This document shows, piece by piece, positions 27,825 to 36,444 of a stretch of 46,916 bases of DNA. Position 1 is the first letter of the stretch. The number at the start of each line of letters is the position of its first letter. Source of the stretch: Armatimonadota bacterium (GTDB lineage: Bacteria > Armatimonadota > Hebobacteria > GCA-020354555 > CP070648); NCBI GenBank assembly GCA_035527535.1, contig DATLAK010000179.1:1-46916 (forward strand). Reading direction: 5' to 3'. The position numbers and the translations under genes are program-made. Under the pieces are notes generated by a model that was not told the DNA's origin, searched no databases, and worked only from the letters and a program-made list of their open reading frames with translations.

Positions 27825-29804
27825 TTGGCACATGACATGGACTTCCAGCGCCCATTGCGGATACCCGAGCATATTCAGCTCGGCGTCGCCGAGCCGGCGA
27901 CCGCGCGCGCCGGCGAGAAGGGCGCGTGGGTTCTCACCTTCACCCTGGCCAAGCCGGTGCCCCCGCGGGACCGAGCATGGCTTTACGTCCACGGCGGGCG
28001 CCACATGAAGAACCGATGGCCGGGCCTGCAGGCGGACGATGAATCGCTCCCCGGACACGTGTCCCTGGAGCTGCCATCCGGGGAGCGACTGCGACCGGCG
28101 GGCGCCGGCGCCGATGGCGGCGTGTTCGCCTTCGAGGTCCCCGCCGGCGGGCTGCAGGAAGGCGAGCAGTTGATGGCGCATCTCGGTGGCTCAGCGGGGA
28201 CGACGGCTCCCCGTCTGTCCCTGGCCAACCGGTACTTCGCGCTGCTGGCGGCGCCCCGGGAGGCGGAGCCGCGGGTACCCTCGCTGACAGGGGAGCTGCG
28301 GGAGCGGATCGTCGGCGCGTGCCTGATGCACATCGTGGGCGGGGCGGTGACGCGGCTGGTGGCCCACGCCCCCAGTCATGTTGCGCCGGGCGCCGAGTTG
28401 TCCTTGCTCGTTCGCCCCGAGGACGAGAACCGAAACGTGGCCTCGCAGGAGCCGGGACCGCTGGTGGTAACCCTTGACGGCCGCGAGCTGCGGGCCCGGC
28501 GGGTGGCGGTGGCCAATTCCGCCTGTTGCATGCTGGAGGGAATCGTCGTGCCGGATGAAGGTGTGTGTCGTCTGCGCGTCGAGGATACCGCGCGCGGCCT
28601 GAGCGCGGTCACCAATCCCATCCGGTGCTCTGCGGGGCCGGCGTCGGAGCGGGTATGGTGGGGCATGATCCACGGCCACACCGAGATCTCGGACGGCCTG
28701 GGTTCGCTCGACCACTACTTCGGCTACATGCGGGACGAGTGTCGCCTCGATTTCGCCGCCTCCGGGGATCACGACCATGTGTACGAGACGCCCGATGACA
28801 TGTGGACCCTGACCCAGGAGGAGGCGGCCAGGTACAACCAGCCGGGGCGCTTCACCACCTTCCTCGGCTACGAGTGGGCCAAGTGGCGGCAGAACGGTGA
28901 CGGCGACCGCAACGTGTACTACCTCCACGACCACCGGCCGATGTACCGTTCGGAGGACGGCATCCACCCCACGCCGCCCGATCTGTTCCGGGCGCTGCGG
29001 GACGAAACCGCCATCATCATCCCCCATCACAGCGCCGAGGTCGGCAACCACTGCGATTGGAAGGACCACGACCCGGAGAAGGAGCGCCTGGTCGAGATCT
29101 ACTCGGTGTGGGGCAATTCCGAGCGCAGCGTGCACCAGGGCAATCCCTTCCCGGTGCGCCCGGTAGCTGTGAGCGGCGACGAACCCCCCGATGCCGGCGA
29201 GGTGGCGGCGGGCTTCGTGCAGCGCGCGCTGGAGCTGGGGTGGCGCGTAGGCTTCACCGCCGGCGGCGACGATCACCTCGCCCACCCCGGCGACCAAGTG
29301 GTGGGCGACAAGCCGGGCTGGCAGTACCCGGCCGGGCTGCTGGGGGTGTGGGCGGCGGCCAACACGCGCGAGGCCATCTGGGAGGCGCTGTGGAACCGGC
29401 GCTGCTATGGAACGACGGGCGCCAGGATGGTCGTTGATTTCCGGCTCAATGACCATCCCATGGGCGCGCAGGTGTCTCTCGCCGACGACCCCGGGCTGGC
29501 CGCGGCGCGGAAGCTGGCCATCACCGTCCACGGCACGGACGACATCCGGTGCATTGAGATCGTGCGCAACAACCGGGACCTCCATCGCCGCGGGCCCGCT
29601 GGCGCCGACCTCGCCTTCGAATGGGAGGACCCGGAGCCGCTGGCGCAGGTCAACCTGCCGCCGGCGCCGTTCTCAACCCCTAGGCCTGCGGCCGGGGCGG
29701 CGGCCAGCGGCCTAGCCGCTCGCCCCTTCACCTTCTACTACCTGCGCGTCACCCAGGCCGACGGCGAGATGGCGTGGGCCAGTCCCATCTGGGTTATCTC
29801 CTGA
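27825..29804 (+). CDS. DUF3604/PHP-like predicted metal-dependent hydrolase
   Basis: A 659-residue protein of two parts. Residues 1-270 look like beta-sandwich modules (HIQLGVAEPATARAGEKGAW, then LLVRPEDENRN). The C-terminal part is PHP-like: MIHGHTEISDGLGSLDHYFG (about 283), FAASGDHDHVYE (about 312), AIIIPHHSAEVGNHCDW (about 400) and FTAGGDDHLAHPG (about 480) supply the His/Asp metal ligands seen in DUF3604. Substrate unknown. No signal peptide. The TTG at 27825 is chosen because AGGAG lies seven bases upstream; a GTG/ATG extension further up would be encoded by the repeat at 27749. Near the end, STPRPAAGAAASGLAARP is repeat-encoded. Confidence 0.78.
   Translation: MAHDMDFQRPLRIPEHIQLGVAEPATARAGEKGAWVLTFTLAKPVPPRDRAWLYVHGGRHMKNRWPGLQADDESLPGHVSLELPSGERLRPAGAGADGGVFAFEVPAGGLQEGEQLMAHLGGSAGTTAPRLSLANRYFALLAAPREAEPRVPSLTGELRERIVGACLMHIVGGAVTRLVAHAPSHVAPGAELSLLVRPEDENRNVASQEPGPLVVTLDGRELRARRVAVANSACCMLEGIVVPDEGVCRLRVEDTARGLSAVTNPIRCSAGPASERVWWGMIHGHTEISDGLGSLDHYFGYMRDECRLDFAASGDHDHVYETPDDMWTLTQEEAARYNQPGRFTTFLGYEWAKWRQNGDGDRNVYYLHDHRPMYRSEDGIHPTPPDLFRALRDETAIIIPHHSAEVGNHCDWKDHDPEKERLVEIYSVWGNSERSVHQGNPFPVRPVAVSGDEPPDAGEVAAGFVQRALELGWRVGFTAGGDDHLAHPGDQVVGDKPGWQYPAGLLGVWAAANTREAIWEALWNRRCYGTTGARMVVDFRLNDHPMGAQVSLADDPGLAAARKLAITVHGTDDIRCIEIVRNNRDLHRRGPAGADLAFEWEDPEPLAQVNLPPAPFSTPRPAAGAAASGLAARPFTFYYLRVTQADGEMAWASPIWVIS
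29677..29725. repeat. Double-hairpin dispersed repeat (copy C), translated inside the DUF3604 gene
   Basis: cccctaggcctgcggccggg, then cggcggccagcggcctagccgc. Same layout as 755-807 and 18289-18338 but more diverged. Read in frame as STPRPAAGAAASGLAARP between two otherwise ordinary beta-strand segments. Confidence 0.55.
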
Positions 29805-29866
29805 CGCCTGCTACTCTGCGAAGCGGCGCTTCCCTGCGAAGCGTGAGGAGCCCGCGCGGCAATCGC

Positions 29867-29896
29867 TTGCCGAAGGAGGTGGCTCCGTGCTATATT
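29867..29896 (+). promoter_or_regulatory. Candidate promoter of tldD-pmbA
   Basis: TTGCCG, 18 bases, TATATT (5 of 6 of -10); about 87 bases before the tldD start. Pattern match only. Confidence 0.35.
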
Positions 29897-29982
29897 ATGG
29901 TTTGCCTTGCCGCCGTGGTCGCCGGCGCGAGGCGTGAGCGCGCCTGATAGGTTGTACCGGACCGATACCCGTGGGGGGTAAT

Positions 29983-31431
29983 ATGAACGATCTGGCGAAG
30001 TTCGCCGTGGACCGCGCCATGCGTGCCGGCGCGTCCTATGCCGACTGCCGCATCACGCGGCGCCGCCGCGAGTCGGTGCACGTCAAGAACAGCGTCGTGG
30101 ACGCGCTCGAGAGCTCCGAGCAATTCGCGGCCGGCATCCGCGTCATCGCCGGCGGCGCGTGGGGCTTTGCCGCCACCGACCGCCTGCAGCGCCCCGACCT
30201 CGAGCGCGCGGCCGAACTGGCGGTGCGCGTCGCGAAGGCCTCCGCCACCGTGCCGGGCGAAGAGCCCGTCGCCCCCGAATCCCGCCCGCCGGTGCGCGGC
30301 TCCTGGGAGTCCCAGTTCCAGGTCAACCCCTTCGACGTGCCCCTGGGGGACAAGATCAGCCTCCTGCTCGACGCCGACCGCGTCATGCGCCAGCGGCCGG
30401 AGATCAAGGTCTCCAACAGCACCCTTGCCTTCCACGAGGAGGAGAAGGACTTCGTCAGTTCCGAGGGCGACGACATCCACCAGCGCATGCTCGAATCCGG
30501 CGGCATGGTCAGCGCCACCGCGGCGGACGGTGCGCGCGTGCAGGAGCGCTCCTTCCCGTCGTCGCTGGACGGCTTCCACGCCGCCGGGGGCTGGGAGATC
30601 ATCGAGGGCATGGAGCTCAAGAGCGGCGCCGAGACCATCGCCCCCGAGGCGGTCGAGCTGCTGGCGGCGCCGGCGTGCCCGCGCGAGCGCACCACCGTCA
30701 TCATTGACAGCTCGCAGATGGCGCTGCAGATCCACGAGTCGTGCGGCCATCCCGCCGAGCTCGACCGCGTCTTCGGCACCGAGGCGAGCTACGCCGGCAC
30801 CTCCTTCCTCACCCCCGACCAACTCGGCGTCCTGCGCTACGGCTCCAGCCTGGTCAATATCACCGCCGACGCCACGGTGCCGGGGGCCCTGGGCACCTTC
30901 GGCTGGGACGACGAGGCGGTGCCCGCTCAGCGCACCTTCCTGGTGCGGGACGGCGTCTTCTGCGGCTATCTCAGCTCGCGCGAGACCGCGCGCCGTCTGG
31001 GCCTCTCCAGCTCCGGCACCATGCGCGCCGACGGCGCCAACCGCCTGCCGCTTGTCCGCATGACCAACGTCAACCTCGAGCCCGGCGACTGGGACCTCGA
31101 CGAGATGATCAAGGACACCAAGCGCGGCCTCTTCTTGCAGACCACCAAGAGCTGGTCCATAGACGACAAGCGCCTCAACTTCCAGTTCGCCACCGAGATC
31201 GCGTGGGAAATCAAGGACGGGTCGCTGGGGGCGGTCCTGCGCGACGCCACCTACCACGGCATCACCCCGCAGTTCTGGGGTTCGTGCAATGCCATCGGCA
31301 ACCGCGATTCGTGGCGCATGTGGGGCCTCACCAACTGCGCCAAGGGCGAGCCGGTGCAGCTCATGCACGTCGGCCACGGTTCCGCTCCCGCCCGCTTCGC
31401 CGGCGTCCAAGTCGGCGTGCTGGAGAAATGA
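29983..31431 (+). CDS. tldD: TldD metalloprotease subunit
   Basis: Catalytic half of the TldD/TldE (PmbA) heterodimer, a cytosolic zinc protease that trims unfolded or modified peptides (microcin B17 leader, CcdA). The zinc motif HExxxH is present as IHESCGHPAELD (about residues 250-260), and the fold-specific phrases EASYAGTSFLTP, VRDGVFCGYLSSRETARRLG and RMTNVNLEPGDWDLDEMI follow. 482 residues, usual length. ATG at 29983 has GGGGGGT three bases upstream. Followed 71 bases later by its partner. No RiPP precursor or toxin substrate is encoded nearby. Confidence 0.93.
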   Translation: MNDLAKFAVDRAMRAGASYADCRITRRRRESVHVKNSVVDALESSEQFAAGIRVIAGGAWGFAATDRLQRPDLERAAELAVRVAKASATVPGEEPVAPESRPPVRGSWESQFQVNPFDVPLGDKISLLLDADRVMRQRPEIKVSNSTLAFHEEEKDFVSSEGDDIHQRMLESGGMVSATAADGARVQERSFPSSLDGFHAAGGWEIIEGMELKSGAETIAPEAVELLAAPACPRERTTVIIDSSQMALQIHESCGHPAELDRVFGTEASYAGTSFLTPDQLGVLRYGSSLVNITADATVPGALGTFGWDDEAVPAQRTFLVRDGVFCGYLSSRETARRLGLSSSGTMRADGANRLPLVRMTNVNLEPGDWDLDEMIKDTKRGLFLQTTKSWSIDDKRLNFQFATEIAWEIKDGSLGAVLRDATYHGITPQFWGSCNAIGNRDSWRMWGLTNCAKGEPVQLMHVGHGSAPARFAGVQVGVLEK

Positions 31432-31502
31432 CCGCGCACCAGCTTGCCGTGGCTGATCCTACCCAACCCGCGGCGCTCGACGGCTGAACTCAGGGAGCAG
31501 AC

Positions 31503-32816
31503 ATGCTCGGAAAAGATCGCGCATCGCAGTTGCTGGAGGAGACCCTCGCCCACGCCAAGGCGGATCAGGCCGAGGTCGTCATCATGGTCGAGGACGGCGC
31601 CGTTACTCGCTTCGCCAACTCGATGATCCACCAGAACCTGGCCGAGAGCGCGGCCCGCGTGTCGGTGCGCTCGGTGGTCGGCCGGCGCGTCGGCTCGGCG
31701 ACGACCAACCGCCTCGAATCAGAGCAACTGCGCGCCACCGCCGAGCGCTCCGCCGAGCTGGCGCGCATGCAGGCCGAGAATCGGGATTTCGTGTCATTGC
31801 CTGCGCCCGCGCCCATCACCCCGGTGCGCGCCTTCAGCGTCACCACCGACGCCTCCACCCCCGAATCCCGCGCCGCGCTGGTGGCCGACCTCGTCGCCAT
31901 GGCCCGGCAGGAGAACTGCCTGGCCTCCGGCGCCCTGACCATCGAGACCAGCGAGCTCATCGTCGGCAGCACCCTCGGCATCCGCGCTTACCATCCCGCC
32001 ACCCACGCCCACCTCAACGTCATCGTCTCCGACGATACCTCCAGCGGCTACGGGCAGTGGATGGGACATGACATCTCGCGCCTCGATCACCGGGCCGTCG
32101 CCTGGACCGCCATCGAGAAGTGCATCCTCGGCCGCCGCCCGGCCGCCGCCGATCCCCGCGATTACGAGGTTATCCTCGAGCCCCCGGCGGTGGCGGACCT
32201 GCTGATGTTCCTGGCATGGCTGGGCTTCGGCGCCAACGCCGTCGAGGAGGGGCGCTCCTTCATGTGCGACCGCTTCGGCCAACGCATCACCGGCAGCCAG
32301 ATCTCGATCTGGGACGATGGCCTCGACCCCCGCGGCGTGCCGCTGCCGTTCGATTTCGAGGGGGTACCCAGGCAGCGCGTGGACCTCATCAAGGACGGCG
32401 TCGCCAACGCGGTGGTCTATGACTCCTACTACGCCCACAAGCAGGGCAAGCAATCCACCGGCCATGCCCTGCCCGCCCCCAACACCTACGGCCCCCTGCC
32501 CATGAACATGCTCCTGGGCGCCGGCACGGCGTCGCGAGATGACATGCTGCGAGCGACCAAGCGGGGGCTGCTGGTGACCCGCTTCCACTACACCAACATC
32601 GTCCAGCCCAAGGAAACCGTCATCACCGGCATGACCCGCGACGGCACCTTCCTGATCGAGAACGGCAAGCTCGGCGAGCCGGTGCGCAACCTGCGCTTCA
32701 CCCAGAGCATCCTGGGGGCGCTGGACACGGTCGAGCTCATCGGCAGCGAGCCGGTGCTGTGCGACCGCAGCGTCGTGCCCGCGCTTAAGCTCGGCCGCTT
32801 CGCGTTTACGTCGTGA
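31503..32816 (+). CDS. pmbA: PmbA/TldE, partner subunit of TldD
   Basis: A 437-residue paralogue of TldD lacking the HExxxH zinc site, as expected for the TldE half. Recognisable segments: MVEDGAVTRFANSMIHQNL near the N-terminus, SVRSVVGRRVGSATTNRL, and a C-terminal part with LIKDGVANAVVYDSYYAHKQ, LVTRFHYTNIVQPKETVITG and MTRDGTFLIENGKL. It completes the active site cleft around TldD. Same operon, same codon usage. ATG at 31503 is preceded by CAGGGAGCAGAC. Confidence 0.92.
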   Translation: MLGKDRASQLLEETLAHAKADQAEVVIMVEDGAVTRFANSMIHQNLAESAARVSVRSVVGRRVGSATTNRLESEQLRATAERSAELARMQAENRDFVSLPAPAPITPVRAFSVTTDASTPESRAALVADLVAMARQENCLASGALTIETSELIVGSTLGIRAYHPATHAHLNVIVSDDTSSGYGQWMGHDISRLDHRAVAWTAIEKCILGRRPAAADPRDYEVILEPPAVADLLMFLAWLGFGANAVEEGRSFMCDRFGQRITGSQISIWDDGLDPRGVPLPFDFEGVPRQRVDLIKDGVANAVVYDSYYAHKQGKQSTGHALPAPNTYGPLPMNMLLGAGTASRDDMLRATKRGLLVTRFHYTNIVQPKETVITGMTRDGTFLIENGKLGEPVRNLRFTQSILGALDTVELIGSEPVLCDRSVVPALKLGRFAFTS

Positions 32817-32927
32817 CACAGACCGGTGAGGCGGCGAGGTCCGCAGTCCACCTGCTCGACTGCGCACCAGCACCTGGCCCTGCAAGCGGTGCCACCTCGA
32901 CGCAACGGTAGCTGGAGCGAATCTCAG

Positions 32928-33860
32928 ATGCCTGACGTCAAGATTCCCGACAACGTCAGTCACCCGCTGGCCGACGTGATCCGCGAGCGGCTGGGCTGCG
33001 CCCAATCTGCGAGCCTCGCTGTAGCCTTCCTGCGCCGCTCAGGCTTGCGCATGGTCGGGAAGCCTCTGGCGAGGTTTCTCGAGCGCGGAACGCACGCGGA
33101 GTGCATATTCGGTTTCGACTACATGTTCACGGAGCCTGAGGCTCTCACCGATCTTATGGACCTCTCGCGCTCGCATCCGGGGCTGCGCTTCTTTGGGTTC
33201 CTGGGCCAAGCGGGCGAGGAAGGCATCTATCATCCCAAGCTCTACATCTTCCGCGAAGATGTCCTCACGCACGTGATTGTGGGCTCGTCAAACCTTACTC
33301 GCGGGGGGCTCCGCCAGAACCTGGAGGCGAACGTTCTTCTATCAGGCGCACCAAGGGACCCGCCGATAGTGGAGGCGGAACATCTTTATCGCGATGTGCG
33401 GAACGACGACTCGCTGTTCACGCCCGACGCGGAATACGTCGTTCGGTATGGCGAGCTATACAAGGCGTCTCGATCTGCACGGGGGACAGGGGCCAGTCGC
33501 GCCGCGATCGTCCGGCTGCGCCGCGAACTGGAGCGCCGCCAAGAGGCGTTGCCAGGGACCGTCCCGACGCAGAGACAATTGATTGCCGAGGCAATTCGCA
33601 CGTTGAGAAGAGATGCGCAGGAGTTCGTCCATCTCAGAGACATCGCGGCGTGGGTGGAAGACGAGGCCCGACGTCGACGTCTGCAGTTCAAGTGGGACAC
33701 TTTGCGCAATAGCGTTCGCGGGCGGCTAAATGAACACACTGTCGGGAAAAGCGGGGACGACCTCTTCGAACGGCAGGGCGGGGTAGGTGGCCGCTATGGA
33801 CGCTATCGCTTGACCGAGAAAGGTGATCTGCTAAGGATGCGACCAACACCGGTCGAGTAG
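32928..33860 (+). CDS. PLD-type nuclease with C-terminal HARE-HTH-like winged helix
   Basis: A 310-residue protein. Residues about 15-165 form one phospholipase-D-like (HKD) domain: ASLAVAFLRRSGLRMVGKPL, IFGFDYMFTEPEAL, and the catalytic EGIYHPKLYIF (His about 102) with VIVGSSNLTRGGLRQN. A single HKD per chain implies a dimer, as in BfiI/NgoFVII-type nucleases. Residues about 205-305 (IAEAIRTLRRDAQEFVHLRD to GRYGRYRLTEKG) fit a winged helix of the HARE-HTH type found in restriction and DNA-modification systems. No methyltransferase or helicase is adjacent. The G+C content is lower than in pmbA, suggesting acquisition. Role may be DNA defence; unproven. ATG 32928 has GGAG about 10 bases upstream. 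Confidence 0.65.
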   Translation: MPDVKIPDNVSHPLADVIRERLGCAQSASLAVAFLRRSGLRMVGKPLARFLERGTHAECIFGFDYMFTEPEALTDLMDLSRSHPGLRFFGFLGQAGEEGIYHPKLYIFREDVLTHVIVGSSNLTRGGLRQNLEANVLLSGAPRDPPIVEAEHLYRDVRNDDSLFTPDAEYVVRYGELYKASRSARGTGASRAAIVRLRRELERRQEALPGTVPTQRQLIAEAIRTLRRDAQEFVHLRDIAAWVEDEARRRRLQFKWDTLRNSVRGRLNEHTVGKSGDDLFERQGGVGGRYGRYRLTEKGDLLRMRPTPVE

Positions 33861-33935
33861 GCGAGTATTCCTTCGCCGCCAAGGAAGTCGGTGGGCCGCT
33901 GCGGACCATGATAGCAGACAACAGGAGGCTGAAGA

Positions 33936-34160
33936 ATGCAACGATGTGCGGTCTATGCTGTCATAGAGACGGAGGTCAGCGAGTCGCCACCGCGGGCCAC
34001 CATGTTCGCCGCCGAGGCAGCAGCGGAGGCGTACGCCATACGCCTCGTTCGGCGTCACCTTAAGACGACCGAGGCGGATCCGGAGACGCTATGCGAGAAA
34101 CTGCGCGACACGCGGTCCGGGTACGCGGTGCACGTGGTGCCCGCTCCGTTCCTCTATTAA
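33936..34160 (+). CDS. Small protein of unknown function
   Basis: A 74-residue frame with an excellent ribosome site (CAGGAGG seven bases before ATG). Sequence begins MQRCAVYAVIETEVSESPP, with a central helix FAAEAAAEAYAIRLVRRHL and a basic/acidic tail. No family recognised. It follows the PLD-nuclease gene by 75 bases on the same strand and shares its lower G+C, so it may belong to the same acquired unit. Confidence 0.55.
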   Translation: MQRCAVYAVIETEVSESPPRATMFAAEAAAEAYAIRLVRRHLKTTEADPETLCEKLRDTRSGYAVHVVPAPFLY

Positions 34161-34232
34161 CCGCCCTCGTGCCGACGACAGTATCTGAGGCGCACTTGTA
34201 GTCCTCGGGGAAACCGGGGGAACCGGGAAACC

Positions 34233-34245
34233 GGGGACAGTCCCC
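34233..34245. repeat. GGGGACAGTCCCC palindrome downstream of nth
   Basis: Single GGGAC-type unit related to the blocks around phoU, set in a longer imperfect inverted repeat (aaacc...ctgttt). It is followed by tctgtgttctctgtgccctt, a kind of sequence often seen between genes of uncultured bacteria. It could be the bidirectional terminator for nth and the small gene. Confidence 0.6.
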
Positions 34246-34297
34246 TGTTTCTCCTGCCTCTGTGTTCTCTGTGCCCTTGTGGTTCAACCCTGTTGTC

Positions 34298-34960
34298 CTA
34301 CTGCGGGTTGCTGACCTCGAATTGCGGGCACAGGTCGAGGATGGGGCAGCGGCTGCACAGCGGCTTGCGCGCGATGCACAGGTAACGTCCGTGCAGCGTG
34401 TAGTGCATGCCGAAGGCGATCCAGTCCCGCTTCGGCGGCAGCTCCATCAGGTCGGCCTCGATCTTCTCCGGCGCGGTCTGCGCGGACAGCGCGGTGCGCC
34501 GCGCCACGCGCTGGACGTGGGTATCCACCACAATCCCGGCGGCAATGCCCAGGGCGCTGCCCAGCACGACGTTGGCGGTCTTGCGCCCCACCCCCGGCAG
34601 CGCCACCAGCTCCTCCAGGGTCTGCGGCACCTTCCCGCCGTGCTTCGTCCCCAGCTCCCCGCCGATGCCGATCAGCGCCTTCGCCTTCTGGCGAAAGAAG
34701 CCCGTGGCCTCGATCTCCCGCTCCAGGGTATGCGGATCCGCCTGCGCGTAGTCCTGCGCGCTGCGGTAGCGCGTGAAAAGCGAGCGCGTGACCTCATTCA
34801 CTCGCTGGTCGGTGCACTGCGCCGCCAGCACCGTTGCTACCAGCAGTTCCAGGGGGGTGCTGAAGTTCAGTTCGATGCGCGCATCGGGCCGGTGCCGCTT
34901 GAGCTTCCTCAGGATCGCCCGCGCCCGCTGCGCCTGTTCCTCGTGGGTCTCTGCAATCAT
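34298..34960 (-). CDS. nth: Endonuclease III (DNA glycosylase/AP lyase)
   Basis: Base-excision repair enzyme for oxidised pyrimidines. Helix-hairpin-helix LEELVALPGVGRKTANVVLG with the catalytic Lys in GVGRKT; catalytic Asp in IVVDTHVQRVA; a C-terminal [4Fe-4S] cluster C-X6-C-X2-C-X5-C in CIARKPLCSRCPILDLC. About 220 residues from the ATG at 34960, which agrees with the family; an ATG 42 bases earlier has no ribosome site. Stands alone on the minus strand between two unrelated gene groups. Confidence 0.94.
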   Translation of the reverse strand: MIAETHEEQAQRARAILRKLKRHRPDARIELNFSTPLELLVATVLAAQCTDQRVNEVTRSLFTRYRSAQDYAQADPHTLEREIEATGFFRQKAKALIGIGGELGTKHGGKVPQTLEELVALPGVGRKTANVVLGSALGIAAGIVVDTHVQRVARRTALSAQTAPEKIEADLMELPPKRDWIAFGMHYTLHGRYLCIARKPLCSRCPILDLCPQFEVSNPQ

Positions 34961-35092
34961 CCCCTGCTTCCCTGCCGACCTCTCCCTATCCGGCGCGAGC
35001 ATGTACGCGATGAATCGGACACCAATCGGCGTCTGAACCGCGCAGGCGGTTCCAGGTGCGACCTCCTACGAATTCTCGGCCTTGACGATCCG

Positions 35093-35506
35093 TCACGCGT
35101 TCTTCGGTTCTTCCCTCACAAGATCGCCCTTTCGGACCTTTGTCCGCTCGCTAGCCAGAGGCTCCACAGCATCATCGTCTACGGGCAGCTGATCTCTGCG
35201 TCGCACGCTGACCTCTCGCGGCGAAGTAAGCAGTGAAAGCGCCGCGAAGGGAGGCGCCTGTGTCCGCGTGTACGTTCGGACGACGGTGAGCGCAAACGTC
35301 AGGCTTTCCTGCACTTCCTCGGCCACCACTCTACCCTTGACTATCTCGAGCCTCTCGATATCGTTGTTGGTAATGGGATCGTTGATCATGTCGCCTTCCT
35401 CGTAGATGATGAAGGCCATCCCTCGCGTTACGCCCTGCTGGCGGCCGATGTTCAGCACAACCTGCGTTGGGCTCACTATCCGCGCTATCCTACCTGTAAG
35501 AGGCAT
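35093..35506 (-). CDS. Small protein with a FlgT-C-like beta domain
   Basis: A 137-residue protein. It reads LTGRIARIVSPTQVVLNIGR, then GVTRGMAFIIYEEGDMINDP, and later EIVKGRVVAEEVQESLTFAL: the small beta-barrel pattern 'no signal-G..V..G..F.VY..G' that I associate with the FlgT C-terminal family. No signal peptide or membrane helix. Its ATG at 35506 (AAGGAG about 10 bases before) overlaps the end of the membrane-protein gene by 17 bases. Function unknown. The same motif appears in that membrane protein. Confidence 0.6.
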   Translation of the reverse strand: MPLTGRIARIVSPTQVVLNIGRQQGVTRGMAFIIYEEGDMINDPITNNDIERLEIVKGRVVAEEVQESLTFALTVVRTYTRTQAPPFAALSLLTSPREVSVRRRDQLPVDDDAVEPLASERTKVRKGDLVREEPKNA

Positions 35507-36440
35507 CGTCGATTGGCTCCTTCTGATCCAACTCGGATTCACCCACAAGTCGTTGCCCAAGCTGCGAGGCTACCCTTACGAGTGCGGCAAGCGCGTCAAG
35601 AGACAAGCCCTCCAGCGGCTCTGGCACCAGAGCCCTCGCTATGCGGTGAGATAGGCGGCGCAGCTGCAGAGCGCCGGGAGCCGCAATCGGGGCACGCCTC
35701 GCAGCATCCATTTCCGCCGCGGACGTAGCTTCCGGGTCGAAAACCGCGTGTGATATCTTGTGCTGCACGTGCACCACAACGGCTCGGCCGACCTCCGTCT
35801 CAGCGGGTTCCGGCAGGCCGGCGACGCTGTGACGCTGATATACGCGGAACAGAGATCCAGGACTCACATTATGCTGCTCGCCCGCGTGAAGTATTGCACA
35901 AAGTGAGCCATCCTCGCGGAAATAATAGTTGAGCACGTCGCATTCGGCGCATGCCTGACGCACCATCACCCCTTTGAGCGCCGTGTCAGCGTGAGCCCCC
36001 AAGGAGTCCGCGAACTGCCGGAGCGCCTCGCGCACGGCGAGCCGTTCAACCTCGAGCACCGATTCCCGAGCGCTTGCTGTTGTCTCCTGGTGCTCCCTCC
36101 GTGCGACATGAAGAGTGTCAGATAGACCACGCGCTTTGTCCGAGGAGCGAAGTCCCCACACGACCAACAGGGCCGCGACGAGTAGCAGGGCGATCACAGC
36201 CATAGCGAAATAGGATGCCGCGTAACGCAGGATAGCGTTCTCCTGCGTGGGGGCCCGCGACAATACCGTGCAGCGGATGGCCCATACAAAATACGAAAGT
36301 CCGCATGCAGCCGCAAACACGAGGAGGGACCTGTACTTTCGCGCAACGTGCCAGAGGTACACGGCCCCCGATACGACGGTCACCGCGGCCGCGACCGCCC
36401 CGCCTGTCGTCTTCAAAGCGTCCAACAGGATGCTCAACAT
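35490..36440 (-). CDS. Membrane protein of unknown function with FlgT-C-like region
   Basis: A 316-residue protein with three N-terminal helices (about 12-35 AVAAAVTVVSGAVYLWHVA; 38-57 SLLVFAAACGLSYFVWAI; 75-100 AMAVIALLLVAALLVVWGL), a helical, probably coiled stretch (HVARREHQETTASARESVLE), and a soluble C-terminal domain with CAECDVLNYYFREDGSL and NVSPGSLFRVYQRHSVAGLP. The last resembles the domain of the next gene. It starts 4 bases after the MCE gene with GGAGCGG upstream, so it is probably co-expressed with it. G+C is lower than in the MCE gene. No family recognised. Confidence 0.65.
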   Translation of the reverse strand: MLSILLDALKTTGGAVAAAVTVVSGAVYLWHVARKYRSLLVFAAACGLSYFVWAIRCTVLSRAPTQENAILRYAASYFAMAVIALLLVAALLVVWGLRSSDKARGLSDTLHVARREHQETTASARESVLEVERLAVREALRQFADSLGAHADTALKGVMVRQACAECDVLNYYFREDGSLCAILHAGEQHNVSPGSLFRVYQRHSVAGLPEPAETEVGRAVVVHVQHKISHAVFDPEATSAAEMDAARRAPIAAPGALQLRRLSHRIARALVPEPLEGLSLDALAALVRVASQLGQRLVGESELDQKEPIDDASYR

Positions 36441-36444
36441 GTTG

